Assembly: GCA_020059765.1 (NCBI GenBank)
Contig: JAGVBM010000243.1
Coordinates: 1-11,274 of the forward strand
DNA from: Bacillota bacterium
GTDB taxonomy: Bacteria > Bacillota > Bacilli > Tumebacillales > Effusibacillaceae
Direction: 5' to 3'
DNA length: 11,274 bases
This document shows positions 1-6,804 of this stretch, in pieces; position 1 is the first letter of the stretch; every line of letters starts with the position of its first letter. The notes under the pieces were generated by a model, which had not been told where the DNA came from, did no database searches, and was given only the letters and a program-made list of their open reading frames with translations. Both the position numbers and the translations under genes were made by a program.

Positions 1-1463
1 ACACCTTGCGCCATGGAAATCAGGTAATTTTGAATCGAATCTTCACCAAACAATAGATGGCTTTTGCGGATCGTATGGAATACGTTTAACGTTTCCCGGG
101 TGGAATCGCTCAAACTGACAAAGGGACCGACCAAGGGCCGCGGATCCTCCAGCAGGCGAGTCAGAATATCGATCTTCTCCGATTCGCTCAGATCCCTGTA
201 TGGACCCAAACGGGACAACCGGAACAGCTCATCGATTGCATCTTCGTGAACTTCGCTGTGCTGGCGAATGTCCAGAGCCGCCATATGGAATCCGAACAGT
301 TCGATCTGCCGCAGCAACGGCCTGATTTTAACTTCTGCTATGTCTTTGGCATTATGTTCCAACAGTGATTGTTCAATCAGACGAATATCCGCAAGGAATT
401 CATCCGGTCCTTTGTAATAGGTGCCGGGCAGCTGTTCCCCATGATACAAGTTTTTCGTTCCTTCCAGCCGCATTTTGATCTGTTTGATCTTTTCCCGATA
501 CGGTTCATCCGGCACTCCATCCAACCCTAATGAATCAAGCAGCGCTGGTGAAGCACCCGCCACTTCATAGGATTGGCTCAAATCCTGTCCCAGAGTGGTA
601 ATTTCCGCTTCATACTTGCGCATGGCCAAGTCAAAATGCAGAATCAAGGTTTGAAAAGTCAACTCGGCCGTAACGTTGGGATTGCCGTCCCGGTCGCCGC
701 CCATCCACGATCCAAACCGCAAAAAGCTGGGGACTTCCCAATGACGTTCCGGGTATATCTGATTCAGCTGTTCTTCCATTTCAAGGTGGATATACGGCAG
801 TACGTCAAACAAAATTTCGTCAAGAAAGTACAAACCGTTGCGGACCTCATCGAGAACGGTAATCCGTTCTTTGCGAACTGAGCGAGTTTGCCACAACCCG
901 ACGATCTCCGCTTTCAGATCTTTTTCCAGACGCTGTTTTTCACGTTCTGACAGCAAAGGATCATCAAATTGTTCAAGGTTGTACGTGATTTTACTGTGTT
1001 TGTCCAGGAAGGAGCGACGCATGGCTTCTGTCGGATGGGCTGTCAACACCAACTCCACACCCAATTCGTGAATCAACGATTCCATGCTTGTCGTGTCAAT
1101 GCCGTTCTGTTTCATTTCCAGAAACGCACTGCGCAGGGAGCCTCGCTGCGGCTCTCTGCCGGTCAATCTTTCATACTCCCTCTTTCTGCGAATGCGATGA
1201 TTCTGCTCCGCGATGTTCACCAGTTGAAAGAACAAGGCGAATGCTTTAATTACCGAGGTATGATGCGCAACCGGAATGTTCCGAATCGTGTCCATAAACG
1301 TTCGGCGGCTTTCCTCCGTCTTTTCTGCGCGAAGCTGTTTGGCTGCCTTCCTTACTTCCTCGACCAGATCCAACACTTCTTGGCCGCATTGGGACGCAAC
1401 AACTTGCCCCAACAAATTGCCAAGGATGCGGATATCCCGACGCAAAGCGGCTTCCGAGTTCAT
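1..1463 (-). CDS. ppc: Phosphoenolpyruvate carboxylase, N-terminal half (3' end outside window)
   Basis: Cytosolic anaplerotic enzyme that carboxylates phosphoenolpyruvate with bicarbonate to oxaloacetate and phosphate, feeding the TCA cycle. The frame is open from the ATG at 1463 to the left edge, giving about 487 residues; the family is usually 850-950, so roughly the C-terminal half is missing. Seen directly: VLTAHPTEA with the catalytic histidine at residue 143 (bases 1035-1037), GGDRDGNP at about residues 255-262, LDIRQ near residue 397, and YLISMA close to the left edge. I checked that these segments share one frame, so there is no frameshift in the visible part. The start is supported by a purine-rich GGGGAGTGAGGG just upstream. 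The gene lies 161 bases downstream of cheR on the same strand; no clear promoter stands out in that gap. The family call is firm. Allosteric behaviour cannot be judged because the C-terminal part is absent. Confidence 0.96.
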   Translation of the reverse strand, partial: MNSEAALRRDIRILGNLLGQVVASQCGQEVLDLVEEVRKAAKQLRAEKTEESRRTFMDTIRNIPVAHHTSVIKAFALFFQLVNIAEQNHRIRRKREYERLTGREPQRGSLRSAFLEMKQNGIDTTSMESLIHELGVELVLTAHPTEAMRRSFLDKHSKITYNLEQFDDPLLSEREKQRLEKDLKAEIVGLWQTRSVRKERITVLDEVRNGLYFLDEILFDVLPYIHLEMEEQLNQIYPERHWEVPSFLRFGSWMGGDRDGNPNVTAELTFQTLILHFDLAMRKYEAEITTLGQDLSQSYEVAGASPALLDSLGLDGVPDEPYREKIKQIKMRLEGTKNLYHGEQLPGTYYKGPDEFLADIRLIEQSLLEHNAKDIAEVKIRPLLRQIELFGFHMAALDIRQHSEVHEDAIDELFRLSRLGPYRDLSESEKIDILTRLLEDPRPLVGPFVSLSDSTRETLNVFHTIRKSHLLFGEDSIQNYLISMAQG

Positions 1464-1589
1464 CGTCCCTCACTCCCCTCTCTCCGGCTAAACTCTCTCC
1501 TCTTAATATTTCAAGGATACACAAATACAGAATGATTTCAAGACACCACTCGTTCGAGATTTTGCAACCGAAAGGGACGAGGAGTCGAC

Positions 1590-1614
1590 AGCCGAAGAGA
1601 AGAACTCGTCGGCT
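1590..1614 (-). terminator. Hairpin between cheR and ppc, possible weak terminator
   Basis: Inverted repeat 11 bases past the cheR stop. On the minus strand AGCCGACGAG pairs with CTCTTCGGCT around a TTCTT loop, nine of ten pairs with one C-T mismatch. No T-run follows on the minus strand, so it is not a convincing intrinsic terminator and may only slow transcription or shape the mRNA between cheR and ppc. On the plus strand a T-rich stretch lies about 13 bases beyond the stem, too far to be typical. The rest of 1464-1624 shows only the ppc ribosome binding site. Confidence 0.25.
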
Positions 1615-1624
1615 TGTTGGAGGT

Positions 1625-2404
1625 TTATATTTTTTCGTAGAAAAACGTATCGTACGGCTGAAAACGATAGGTTTGCGGGTTAAAGATCTGTTCGGTCGAT
1701 CCGACAAACAGAATGCCGCCGGGCCGCAGAGCTGCCGAAAATTTGTGATACAGCTTGTCTTTGGCCTCTTCCGTAAAATAAATAATCACATTGCGGCAAA
1801 CAATCAGATCAAAATCTTTATCAAACGGATCTTCCAGCAAATTTTGTTGTTTGAATGTCACACCACGTTTAATATCAGTGGAAATCTCGAACATCCCGTC
1901 CGCTTTTTCCGTAAAATGTTTGTTCAGCAAATCCTTCGGAACTGATTCCAGCGAACGTCTATGATAAACCCCTTGTCGCGCCCGTTCAATCGCGTTTGAA
2001 TCGATGTCGGTCGCGAGGATCTGAATTTCCGACAATGGCACGTACTTGGACATGATCAATGCCAGCGTATAGGGCTCTTCCCCTGTGGAACACGCTGCCG
2101 ACCAGACCTTCAATTTGCGTTTCTGTTTCAAAAACTCCGGAATGATCCGCTGCATGACCACATCCCAACGGTTCGCATTGCGGAAAAACTCGGAAACATT
2201 GATGGTCATGCGATCCAATAACTCATCAAACAGTTTGCCTTCCCGTTCAATCGCTTTGAAATAACTTAAAAAATCCGGATACCCGTGCTTGTCCCGCAAA
2301 GAAGTCAAACGGCGTTCCATTTGCGGACGTTTGTATTTCTTCAGATCGATTCCCGTTTTTTGAAAAATCTTCTCTATAAAAAAATCGAAGTCTTGGACTG
2401 ACAT
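1625..2404 (-). CDS. cheR: Chemotaxis protein methyltransferase CheR
   Basis: S-adenosylmethionine-dependent methyltransferase that methylates glutamates on chemoreceptor cytoplasmic domains during adaptation. The protein has about 259 residues, close to the 256 of B. subtilis CheR. An N-terminal helical domain carries QMERRLTSL (about 28-36) and TINVSEFFRN (67-76), followed by the methyltransferase domain with WSAACSTGEEPY (101-112), ATDID (131-135) and CRNVIIYF (203-210). I chose the ATG at 2404 because AGGTGG lies 8 bases upstream and the N-terminus then aligns in length with B. subtilis CheR. An in-frame GTG at 2416 would add four residues and has a GAGGG upstream, so it cannot be excluded. 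No other chemotaxis gene is nearby; the position after ndk matches the B. subtilis ndk-cheR order, so linkage reflects synteny more than a chemotaxis operon. Here a plus-strand gene separates it from ndk, so it must have its own promoter in 2405-2539, where I saw no strong candidate. Confidence 0.95.
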   Translation of the reverse strand: MSVQDFDFFIEKIFQKTGIDLKKYKRPQMERRLTSLRDKHGYPDFLSYFKAIEREGKLFDELLDRMTINVSEFFRNANRWDVVMQRIIPEFLKQKRKLKVWSAACSTGEEPYTLALIMSKYVPLSEIQILATDIDSNAIERARQGVYHRRSLESVPKDLLNKHFTEKADGMFEISTDIKRGVTFKQQNLLEDPFDKDFDLIVCRNVIIYFTEEAKDKLYHKFSAALRPGGILFVGSTEQIFNPQTYRFQPYDTFFYEKI

Positions 2405-2487
2405 GTTTTGTCCCACCTGTTCTTTCCCTCAGTCTTCAAATCTGTCATCTTTCTACATAATTCGATTGGAAAACGACAAATCCTACA

Positions 2488-2516
2488 TTAAATCAATGAT
2501 ATTTTAGTGTTACAAT
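2488..2516 (+). promoter_or_regulatory. Candidate promoter of the lipoprotein gene (extended -10)
   Basis: TACAAT at 2511-2516 is preceded by TG plus one base (2508-2510), an extended -10 element for the vegetative sigma factor. With a 17-base spacer the -35 position is TTAAAT (2488-2493), only a half match to TTGACA, which is tolerated when the -10 is extended. Transcription would start near 2523, downstream of the upstream GTG at 2507; this argues that the TTG at 2540 is the real start. Based on reading only. Confidence 0.45.
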
Positions 2517-2523
2517 TTAGAAA

Positions 2524-2532
2524 AGGCAGGTG
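2524..2532 (+). promoter_or_regulatory. Ribosome binding site that sets the TTG start of the lipoprotein gene
   Basis: AGGCAGGTG-type purine-rich site ending 7 bases before the TTG at 2540. It lies inside the longer reading frame that begins with GTG at 2507 and decides in favour of the shorter protein, which then begins directly with a proper signal peptide. Confidence 0.5.
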
Positions 2533-2539
2533 TTTTGCT

Positions 2540-3283
2540 TTGAGAAAAAGCTTCGTTTCCTCGTTCCTTGTTTGTTCTATTCTTGGCCTAACAATGTTCG
2601 GGTGTTCTTCAAATGCTGATAAACCTTCTTCCAATGCTCCTATCAACAATCAAAAATCGGTTCTTCCAACTGAAGAGATTGTTCCCTTAGAATTTCACCC
2701 CGTAACAACAGAACAAGAAGTTCGTAAACTAGAGAAAAGTACGATTCAGGAAGTTGTCAAAGAGAAAGAGATTGATCACGGCAAGGCCTTCATTTTTAAA
2801 AAACGAAATGACAGTTCGTTATACGGTGGATACCAACGCAATCAAATCTTATTCGACCTTGGAAAAATAGGAGATCAGGCATACTTGGGAATTACTTCCA
2901 TAACCCATATCGAGTTTCAGGAAAAATTAGTCCTCCGAATTCAAGGAGGATTGGGCGCAAATTATCCTCAGACTAATTATTACTTAATCGAAAGTGGGGT
3001 TCCAAAGCCTTTTCTGCAGGCAGACGGCCATACACTTGAACAAGATCTTGATCAAGACGGACTGAAAGAAGTTGTAGCTTCGGAAGGGACGCCTGCACTT
3101 ACATCGATTTATAAATTTCAAGAGCCTCACTTTGCAGCTGCAAGCGTAAACAAAGCACTCGGTGCTCTGTCCGTCCTGCCGAAAAAAGATGATACCCTCT
3201 TATTTGAAGCCTATTATAAAAATGAAGCAAAACCAAAAACATTTGTTTACACAAAACAAGGACTGAAACTCATCATCAAGTAA
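2540..3283 (+). CDS. Putative lipoprotein of unknown function, AT-rich, opposite strand
   Basis: Predicted secreted lipoprotein of about 247 residues; I do not recognise the family. From the TTG start the protein opens with basic RK, a hydrophobic stretch (about 5-20) and a lipobox-like LTMFGC with the acceptor cysteine at residue 22, followed by a Ser/Asn/Pro-rich linker typical of lipoproteins. Phe at position -2 of the lipobox is unusual. Near residues 169-179 is DLDQDGLKEVV, resembling the calcium-binding DxDxDG loops of EF-hand or FG-GAP/VCBS-like proteins; one copy only. No catalytic motif is seen. The start rests on the ribosome binding site, the promoter position and the signal peptide; an in-frame GTG at 2507 would add 11 unlikely residues. 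It is the only plus-strand gene, stands between ndk and cheR, and two sampled 60-base lines of it are 28-37% G+C against about 53% in a sampled mqnC line, suggesting late acquisition. Its 3' end converges on ndk. Confidence 0.8.
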   Translation: MRKSFVSSFLVCSILGLTMFGCSSNADKPSSNAPINNQKSVLPTEEIVPLEFHPVTTEQEVRKLEKSTIQEVVKEKEIDHGKAFIFKKRNDSSLYGGYQRNQILFDLGKIGDQAYLGITSITHIEFQEKLVLRIQGGLGANYPQTNYYLIESGVPKPFLQADGHTLEQDLDQDGLKEVVASEGTPALTSIYKFQEPHFAAASVNKALGALSVLPKKDDTLLFEAYYKNEAKPKTFVYTKQGLKLIIK

Positions 3284-3297
3284 TGTTGCCGCAAATG

Positions 3298-3322
3298 AAA
3301 AACCCCTCTCGTCCGAGAGGGG
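3298..3322 (-). terminator. Intrinsic terminator of ndk
   Basis: On the minus strand CCCCTCTC pairs perfectly with GAGAGGGG around a four-base loop and is followed at once by TTTTT (plus-strand A-run 3298-3302). It begins 11 bases past the ndk stop at 3334-3336, so it closes the ndk transcript. Read on the plus strand the same stem has no T-run, so it is at best a weak end for the converging lipoprotein transcript whose stop is at 3281-3283. Confidence 0.9.
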
Positions 3323-3333
3323 CCTATGTACGA

Positions 3334-3774
3334 TTAGATCCATTTCGAGATCGTCTTCTCGTAAGCAATCGCTTCTCCGTTGAACCAGAGGTCGATTTCG
3401 CGAGCGGCGTTCTCAGGCGAGTCGGAACCATGAATGATGTTCATGCCGACCGATACGGCATAATCTGCGCGAATTGTACCAGGCGCCGCATCCGCCGGAT
3501 TGGTCTTGCCCATCATGGCGCGAGCGACACTGATCACATTGTTTCCTTCCCAGATCATGGCAAATACAGGACCGGATGTGATGAAATCGACAAGTTCCCC
3601 GAAGAACGGCTTGTCCTTCAATTCTTCGTAATGTTTTTCCGCCAATTCACGGGAAACCATCATGAATTTCGCATTTTCCAATTTGAATCCTTTTTTCTCA
3701 AATCGTGACACAATTTCGCCGATGAGTCCGCGCTGTACTCCATCCGGCTTGATCATCAAAAACGTGCGTTCCAT
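3334..3774 (-). CDS. ndk: Nucleoside diphosphate kinase
   Basis: Transfers the gamma phosphate from ATP to nucleoside diphosphates through a phosphohistidine intermediate, balancing cytosolic NTP and dNTP pools. The product of 146 residues is close to the usual bacterial length of 140-150. It starts MERTFLMIKPDGVQR, and NIIHGSDS contains the catalytic histidine at residue 115; Lys9 of the IKPDG segment and the GTIRADY segment near residue 99 are also typical. The ATG at 3774 is preceded by TTGAGGAG; an upstream in-frame TTG at 3792 overlaps that site and is not credible as a start. The gene follows hepT by 110 bases, has a candidate promoter in that gap, and ends at a strong intrinsic terminator. 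The hepT-ndk-cheR order is as in B. subtilis apart from the lipoprotein gene inserted after it. Confidence 0.97.
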   Translation of the reverse strand: MERTFLMIKPDGVQRGLIGEIVSRFEKKGFKLENAKFMMVSRELAEKHYEELKDKPFFGELVDFITSGPVFAMIWEGNNVISVARAMMGKTNPADAAPGTIRADYAVSVGMNIIHGSDSPENAAREIDLWFNGEAIAYEKTISKWI

Positions 3775-3813
3775 ATGCGAGTCACTCCTCAACTTGTTTC
3801 ATTTACCCTGACC

Positions 3814-3843
3814 ATTTTACCCAATTTGCCGACAAGTCTGCAA
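3814..3843 (-). promoter_or_regulatory. Candidate promoter of ndk
   Basis: On the minus strand TTGCAG (3843-3838) is followed after 18 bases by TAAAAT (3819-3814), a five-of-six -10 match with a poor -35. Transcription would begin about 33 bases before the ndk ATG. The hepT-ndk gap of 110 bases is the longest in the hepS-to-ndk run, which fits an internal promoter; a small GCGG/CCGC hairpin at 3851-3863 nearer to hepT is too weak to count as a terminator. Confidence 0.35.
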
Positions 3844-3884
3844 GAGTAAAGCGGACCCGCCGCAAAATCAATTTCATGGTCGCC

Positions 3885-4850
3885 TTAATGATCGCGGGAA
3901 GTGGTAAAAATCGCGATCGCTTCCAACGAATCCCGGGCCTGATTTTTCGGTAGTTTCGTCAATTCTTTCAGACATTTTTGCAGGTACAAATCCGCCACTT
4001 TCTTGGAATACTCAATGCCGCCCGATTGTTTGATCAGTCCGATGGACTGGTTGGCTTCTGCACGGGTCATGTCGGACCGAATCAAGTTGCGAAGGGATGG
4101 ACCGCATTCCGAAGCATGCAGTGCATAAAGAACGGGCAACGTAATATTCCCCTGCAGCAAATCGGCACCGGCCGGTTTCCCCAATTTCGCTTCGGAAGCG
4201 GTAAAATCCAGTACGTCATCGACGATTTGAAACGCCATCCCGAGATAATACCCGAATCGTCCCAATGCCTTGACGTATTCGGTTTTCGCTTCCGCCGCGA
4301 GCCCCCCCAATTTACAGGAAATCTCGATCAGAATCGCCGTTTTTCGCTTAATTCGCCGGAAATAATTGCGCAAATTTTGATCGATCCGATAGAAGTCGCG
4401 AATTTGGTCAATTTCCCCTTCGCACATGCGAACAATCGAATCGGACAGTTGTTGATGAATGGTCGGATTCGGCAGTTCGGACAACAACATCAAAGCCCGG
4501 GCAAAAATAAAATCCCCCGTGTACATGGCCATCCGATTGCCGTATTCCGAACGAACCGTCGGAATCCCGCGGCGCGTTTTCGCATCGTCAATCACGTCGT
4601 CATGCACCAATGTAGCCATGTGGATCAATTCCAACGCCACAGCGACGCGGGCTAATTGTTCCCGGTCGTACCGTCCGAATTGTCCGCTAAGCAGTACGAA
4701 AACGGGGCGGATTCGCTTTCCGCCCGCTTTCAACAGATGAGAAGCTGCGTTCTCCAAATCTTTCTGCTTCGAACGGACCTCGTCCAGCAATCGGTTTTCC
4801 ACATATGAAAGGTCCGATTTCAAATGCAGGTATATTTCCGTCAACTTCAT
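3885..4850 (-). CDS. hepT: Heptaprenyl diphosphate synthase component II (trans-polyprenyl synthase)
   Basis: Catalytic subunit that, with HepS, extends farnesyl diphosphate with isopentenyl diphosphate to the C35 side chain of MK-7. The 321-residue protein has the full set of trans-prenyltransferase motifs: GGKRIRP (43-49), the first aspartate-rich motif DDVID at 84-88 in HDDVIDDAKTRRG, GNRMAMYTGDF (104-114), and the second aspartate-rich motif DDVLD at 211-215 preceded by FQIV, then GKPAGADLLQGN. Length and motifs match B. subtilis HepT. The ATG at 4850 has AAGGTGG about 7 bases upstream. It starts 26 bases after the mqnC stop, so it is probably co-transcribed with the mqn genes, and hepS lies at the other end of the same cluster. 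Chain length is inferred from the hepS/hepT pairing, not from the sequence alone. A run of seven G residues (4302-4308) lies inside codons 181-183. Confidence 0.92.
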   Translation of the reverse strand: MKLTEIYLHLKSDLSYVENRLLDEVRSKQKDLENAASHLLKAGGKRIRPVFVLLSGQFGRYDREQLARVAVALELIHMATLVHDDVIDDAKTRRGIPTVRSEYGNRMAMYTGDFIFARALMLLSELPNPTIHQQLSDSIVRMCEGEIDQIRDFYRIDQNLRNYFRRIKRKTAILIEISCKLGGLAAEAKTEYVKALGRFGYYLGMAFQIVDDVLDFTASEAKLGKPAGADLLQGNITLPVLYALHASECGPSLRNLIRSDMTRAEANQSIGLIKQSGGIEYSKKVADLYLQKCLKELTKLPKNQARDSLEAIAIFTTSRDH

Positions 4851-4876
4851 GCAAGTTCCACCTTATTCATTGTACA

Positions 4877-5971
4877 TCAATAAGTTTCGAGGATCTTATA
4901 GTACGTATTCCGACGCGCCGGGGTGCGGCCGGCATCCCGAATCAGGCGAATCAGATCCTGTTTGGTCATGGAATGAGTCGCACCTGCGGCACTGACCACA
5001 TTTTCTTCAATCATCGTCGATCCCATGTCATTGCAGCCGAACTCGAGCGATGCTTGCCCAATCTTGGGCCCCATCGTCACCCACGAAGCTTGAATGTTAT
5101 TGATATTATCCAGCATCAAGCGGGCGATGGCGACCGTCTTCAGGTATTCGACGGCAGTGGCGCGCTTGCCTTTCAATGCCGTATTGTCCGGCTGATAGGT
5201 CCATGGAATGAAAGCGGTGAAACCGCCGGTCTTGTCTTGCTGTTCGCGAACGCGGATCATGTGCAAAATCCGTTCTTCATATCCTTCCCCAAAACCGATC
5301 ACCATCGTGGCGGTGGTATGCATGCCGAGCCGATGGGCGGTGTCATGCACTTCCATCCATTTCACCCAAGATTCCTTTAACTTGGAGATCTTCAGACGAA
5401 TTCGATCGTCCAAAATTTCGGCACCGCCGCCGGGGATCGAATCGAGACCGGCTTCCTTCAATTGGCGGATCACCTCTTCCAGAGACAATCCGGAAACGGC
5501 AACCATTTTCCAGATTTCTGCGGCTGAAAAGGAATGCATGGTGATATTGAATCGTTCTTTGATCTTTTTCAACAGGTCGGTGTAATAGGAGAAGGGAAGC
5601 CCGGGATGAGTGCCGCCCTGCATCAGGATTTCCGAACCTTCTCCCCCGATGTCGATCGTCTCCTGGATTTTTTGGAAGATGATCTCGTCTGACAGCACGT
5701 AGGCTTCCGGATGCCCTTCCGGCCGGTAAAACGCGCAAAATCGGCAATAGGTGTCACAGACATTCGTATAGTTAATATTCCGGTTGACCACGAATGTGAC
5801 GATATTGTCCGGATGCAGCCGTTGCATCACCTGTTTGGCTGCGGCACCCAGTTTGACCAGATCATTCGACTCATAGAGCGCAATCCCGTCTTCGAGGGTC
5901 AATCGTTCACCGGACAGGGCTTTCGTCAGAATCCGGTCCACATGATCCGATTTCAAATTTGCAACGCTCAT
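4877..5971 (-). CDS. mqnC: Cyclic dehypoxanthinyl futalosine synthase (radical SAM)
   Basis: Radical SAM enzyme of the futalosine menaquinone pathway: it converts dehypoxanthine futalosine to the cyclic spiro compound that MqnD later splits to 1,4-dihydroxy-6-naphthoate. About 364 residues, normal for the family. The CxxxCxxC iron-sulfur motif is CDTYCRFC (Cys72, 76, 79), followed by GGEGSEILMQGG, the EAGLDSIPGGGAEI segment and TGGFTAFIPW, which separate this family from other radical SAM proteins. The start at 5971 overlaps the mqnA stop as ATGA, the same arrangement as mqnE/mqnA, with a run of seven G residues 7 bases upstream. An in-frame ATG at 5986 would add five residues, with AAAGG upstream, and remains possible. 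Its paralogue MqnE is two genes upstream; the GGEGSEILMQGGTHPG stretch here versus GGNNPQ in MqnE, and gene context, make me assign this copy as MqnC. Confidence 0.93.
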   Translation of the reverse strand: MSVANLKSDHVDRILTKALSGERLTLEDGIALYESNDLVKLGAAAKQVMQRLHPDNIVTFVVNRNINYTNVCDTYCRFCAFYRPEGHPEAYVLSDEIIFQKIQETIDIGGEGSEILMQGGTHPGLPFSYYTDLLKKIKERFNITMHSFSAAEIWKMVAVSGLSLEEVIRQLKEAGLDSIPGGGAEILDDRIRLKISKLKESWVKWMEVHDTAHRLGMHTTATMVIGFGEGYEERILHMIRVREQQDKTGGFTAFIPWTYQPDNTALKGKRATAVEYLKTVAIARLMLDNINNIQASWVTMGPKIGQASLEFGCNDMGSTMIEENVVSAAGATHSMTKQDLIRLIRDAGRTPARRNTYYKILETY

Positions 5972-6804
5972 TGTTCGCCCCCCCATAATTCAACCTTTAT
6001 CGGTCGTGCCAAAAGACCTTGCCGATAGGCAGCTTGAAAATAGGTTTCGGCACCCAGCAGCAAGTCTCCTGTAAAGTCGTAAATTAATTTATGAAAATAA
6101 CCCTCCCAGAATGCGCGATCCTGTCCGTACAATTCAACCGCCCTGTCAATCACCAGGTCCATCTTGGCAAGCCCCTGCCGCTTGCTGCGCAGGAACAGTT
6201 GATGCAGACGTTTGGCATCTGACAGCCGCTGTTCGATAAAATCGCGGCGAACCGCCCATACGGCAAACGTCATTGGGAGTCCTGTCCGACCGTACCACTC
6301 GCTGCCCAAATCATACACATGATAGGGATGCTTTTGCAACGACCAGTACAGGGCGTCGTCACCGATCAGCAATGCGGCATCCGCTTCCTGCATCATTTGC
6401 TCCAAGTGAGGCTGTCGGGTTACATACTCCGGCTGCACGTGAAAATACTCCTGCAGCAGGATCTTCAACAAGTTGACGGAGGAAGCCGAGGTGGTGGGCA
6501 GGGCGACAATCCTTCCGTGCAAATCGTCAATCGGCCGTTTCGAAAACAGAAAGATCGACCCGACCGATCCACGGGAGGAAACCGACAGATCGGCATAGCA
6601 ATAATACTGTTCCGCATATTCGGCGTAGGAAAAAGCCGAAATCGGACCCGCAACAATTTCGCCAGCGGCCAGCATCCGGTTCAATTCGGTCGGAACAGCG
6701 GAAACAAACTGAATTTCGTTTGCTTCCGCCTCAGAATCAATAAAGTGAAAAACGGGAAGTACATTGCTGAAATTGATCCGCCCGACTCTCATCGGCTGTG
6801 TCAT
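5968..6804 (-). CDS. mqnA: Chorismate dehydratase
   Basis: First committed enzyme of the futalosine pathway: removes water from chorismate to give 3-[(1-carboxyvinyl)oxy]benzoate, the substrate of MqnE. The protein has 278 residues, the usual MqnA length, and a periplasmic-binding-protein-like fold is expected for the family. It begins with RVGRINFSNVLPVFHF, the conserved N-terminal strand and ligand loop, then GPISAFSYAEY (about 53-63), SVSSRGSVGSI in the middle, and LLIGDDAL near 145-152. No signal peptide is present, so the enzyme is cytosolic. The ATG at 6804 overlaps the mqnE stop in ATGA, implying translational coupling. The last codons contain a G7 run that also serves as the region just before the mqnC start. 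The related MqnD family shares the fold, but the N-terminal motif and the neighbours favour MqnA. Confidence 0.92.
   Translation of the reverse strand: MTQPMRVGRINFSNVLPVFHFIDSEAEANEIQFVSAVPTELNRMLAAGEIVAGPISAFSYAEYAEQYYCYADLSVSSRGSVGSIFLFSKRPIDDLHGRIVALPTTSASSVNLLKILLQEYFHVQPEYVTRQPHLEQMMQEADAALLIGDDALYWSLQKHPYHVYDLGSEWYGRTGLPMTFAVWAVRRDFIEQRLSDAKRLHQLFLRSKRQGLAKMDLVIDRAVELYGQDRAFWEGYFHKLIYDFTGDLLLGAETYFQAAYRQGLLARPIKVELWGGEQ
5978..5984 (-). repeat. G7 homopolymer at the mqnA-mqnC junction
   Basis: Seven consecutive G on the minus strand within the last mqnA codons (TTA TGG GGG GGC GAA CAA TGA), just upstream of the mqnC ATG at 5971. It may replace a standard ribosome binding site. Adding one G would remove the mqnA stop from frame and join mqnA to mqnC; losing one G would extend mqnA into a third frame. 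Whether slippage happens cannot be seen here. Confidence 0.85.

Noticed and set aside
969..1535. Plus-strand open frame of 188 codons opposite the start of ppc
   Set aside because: It lies antisense to conserved PEP carboxylase motifs (HPTEA at 1035-1037) and shows no start signal or recognisable domain.
3851..3863. GC-rich hairpin between hepT and ndk as a terminator
   Set aside because: Only four base pairs and no proper T-run on the minus strand; not enough for an intrinsic terminator.
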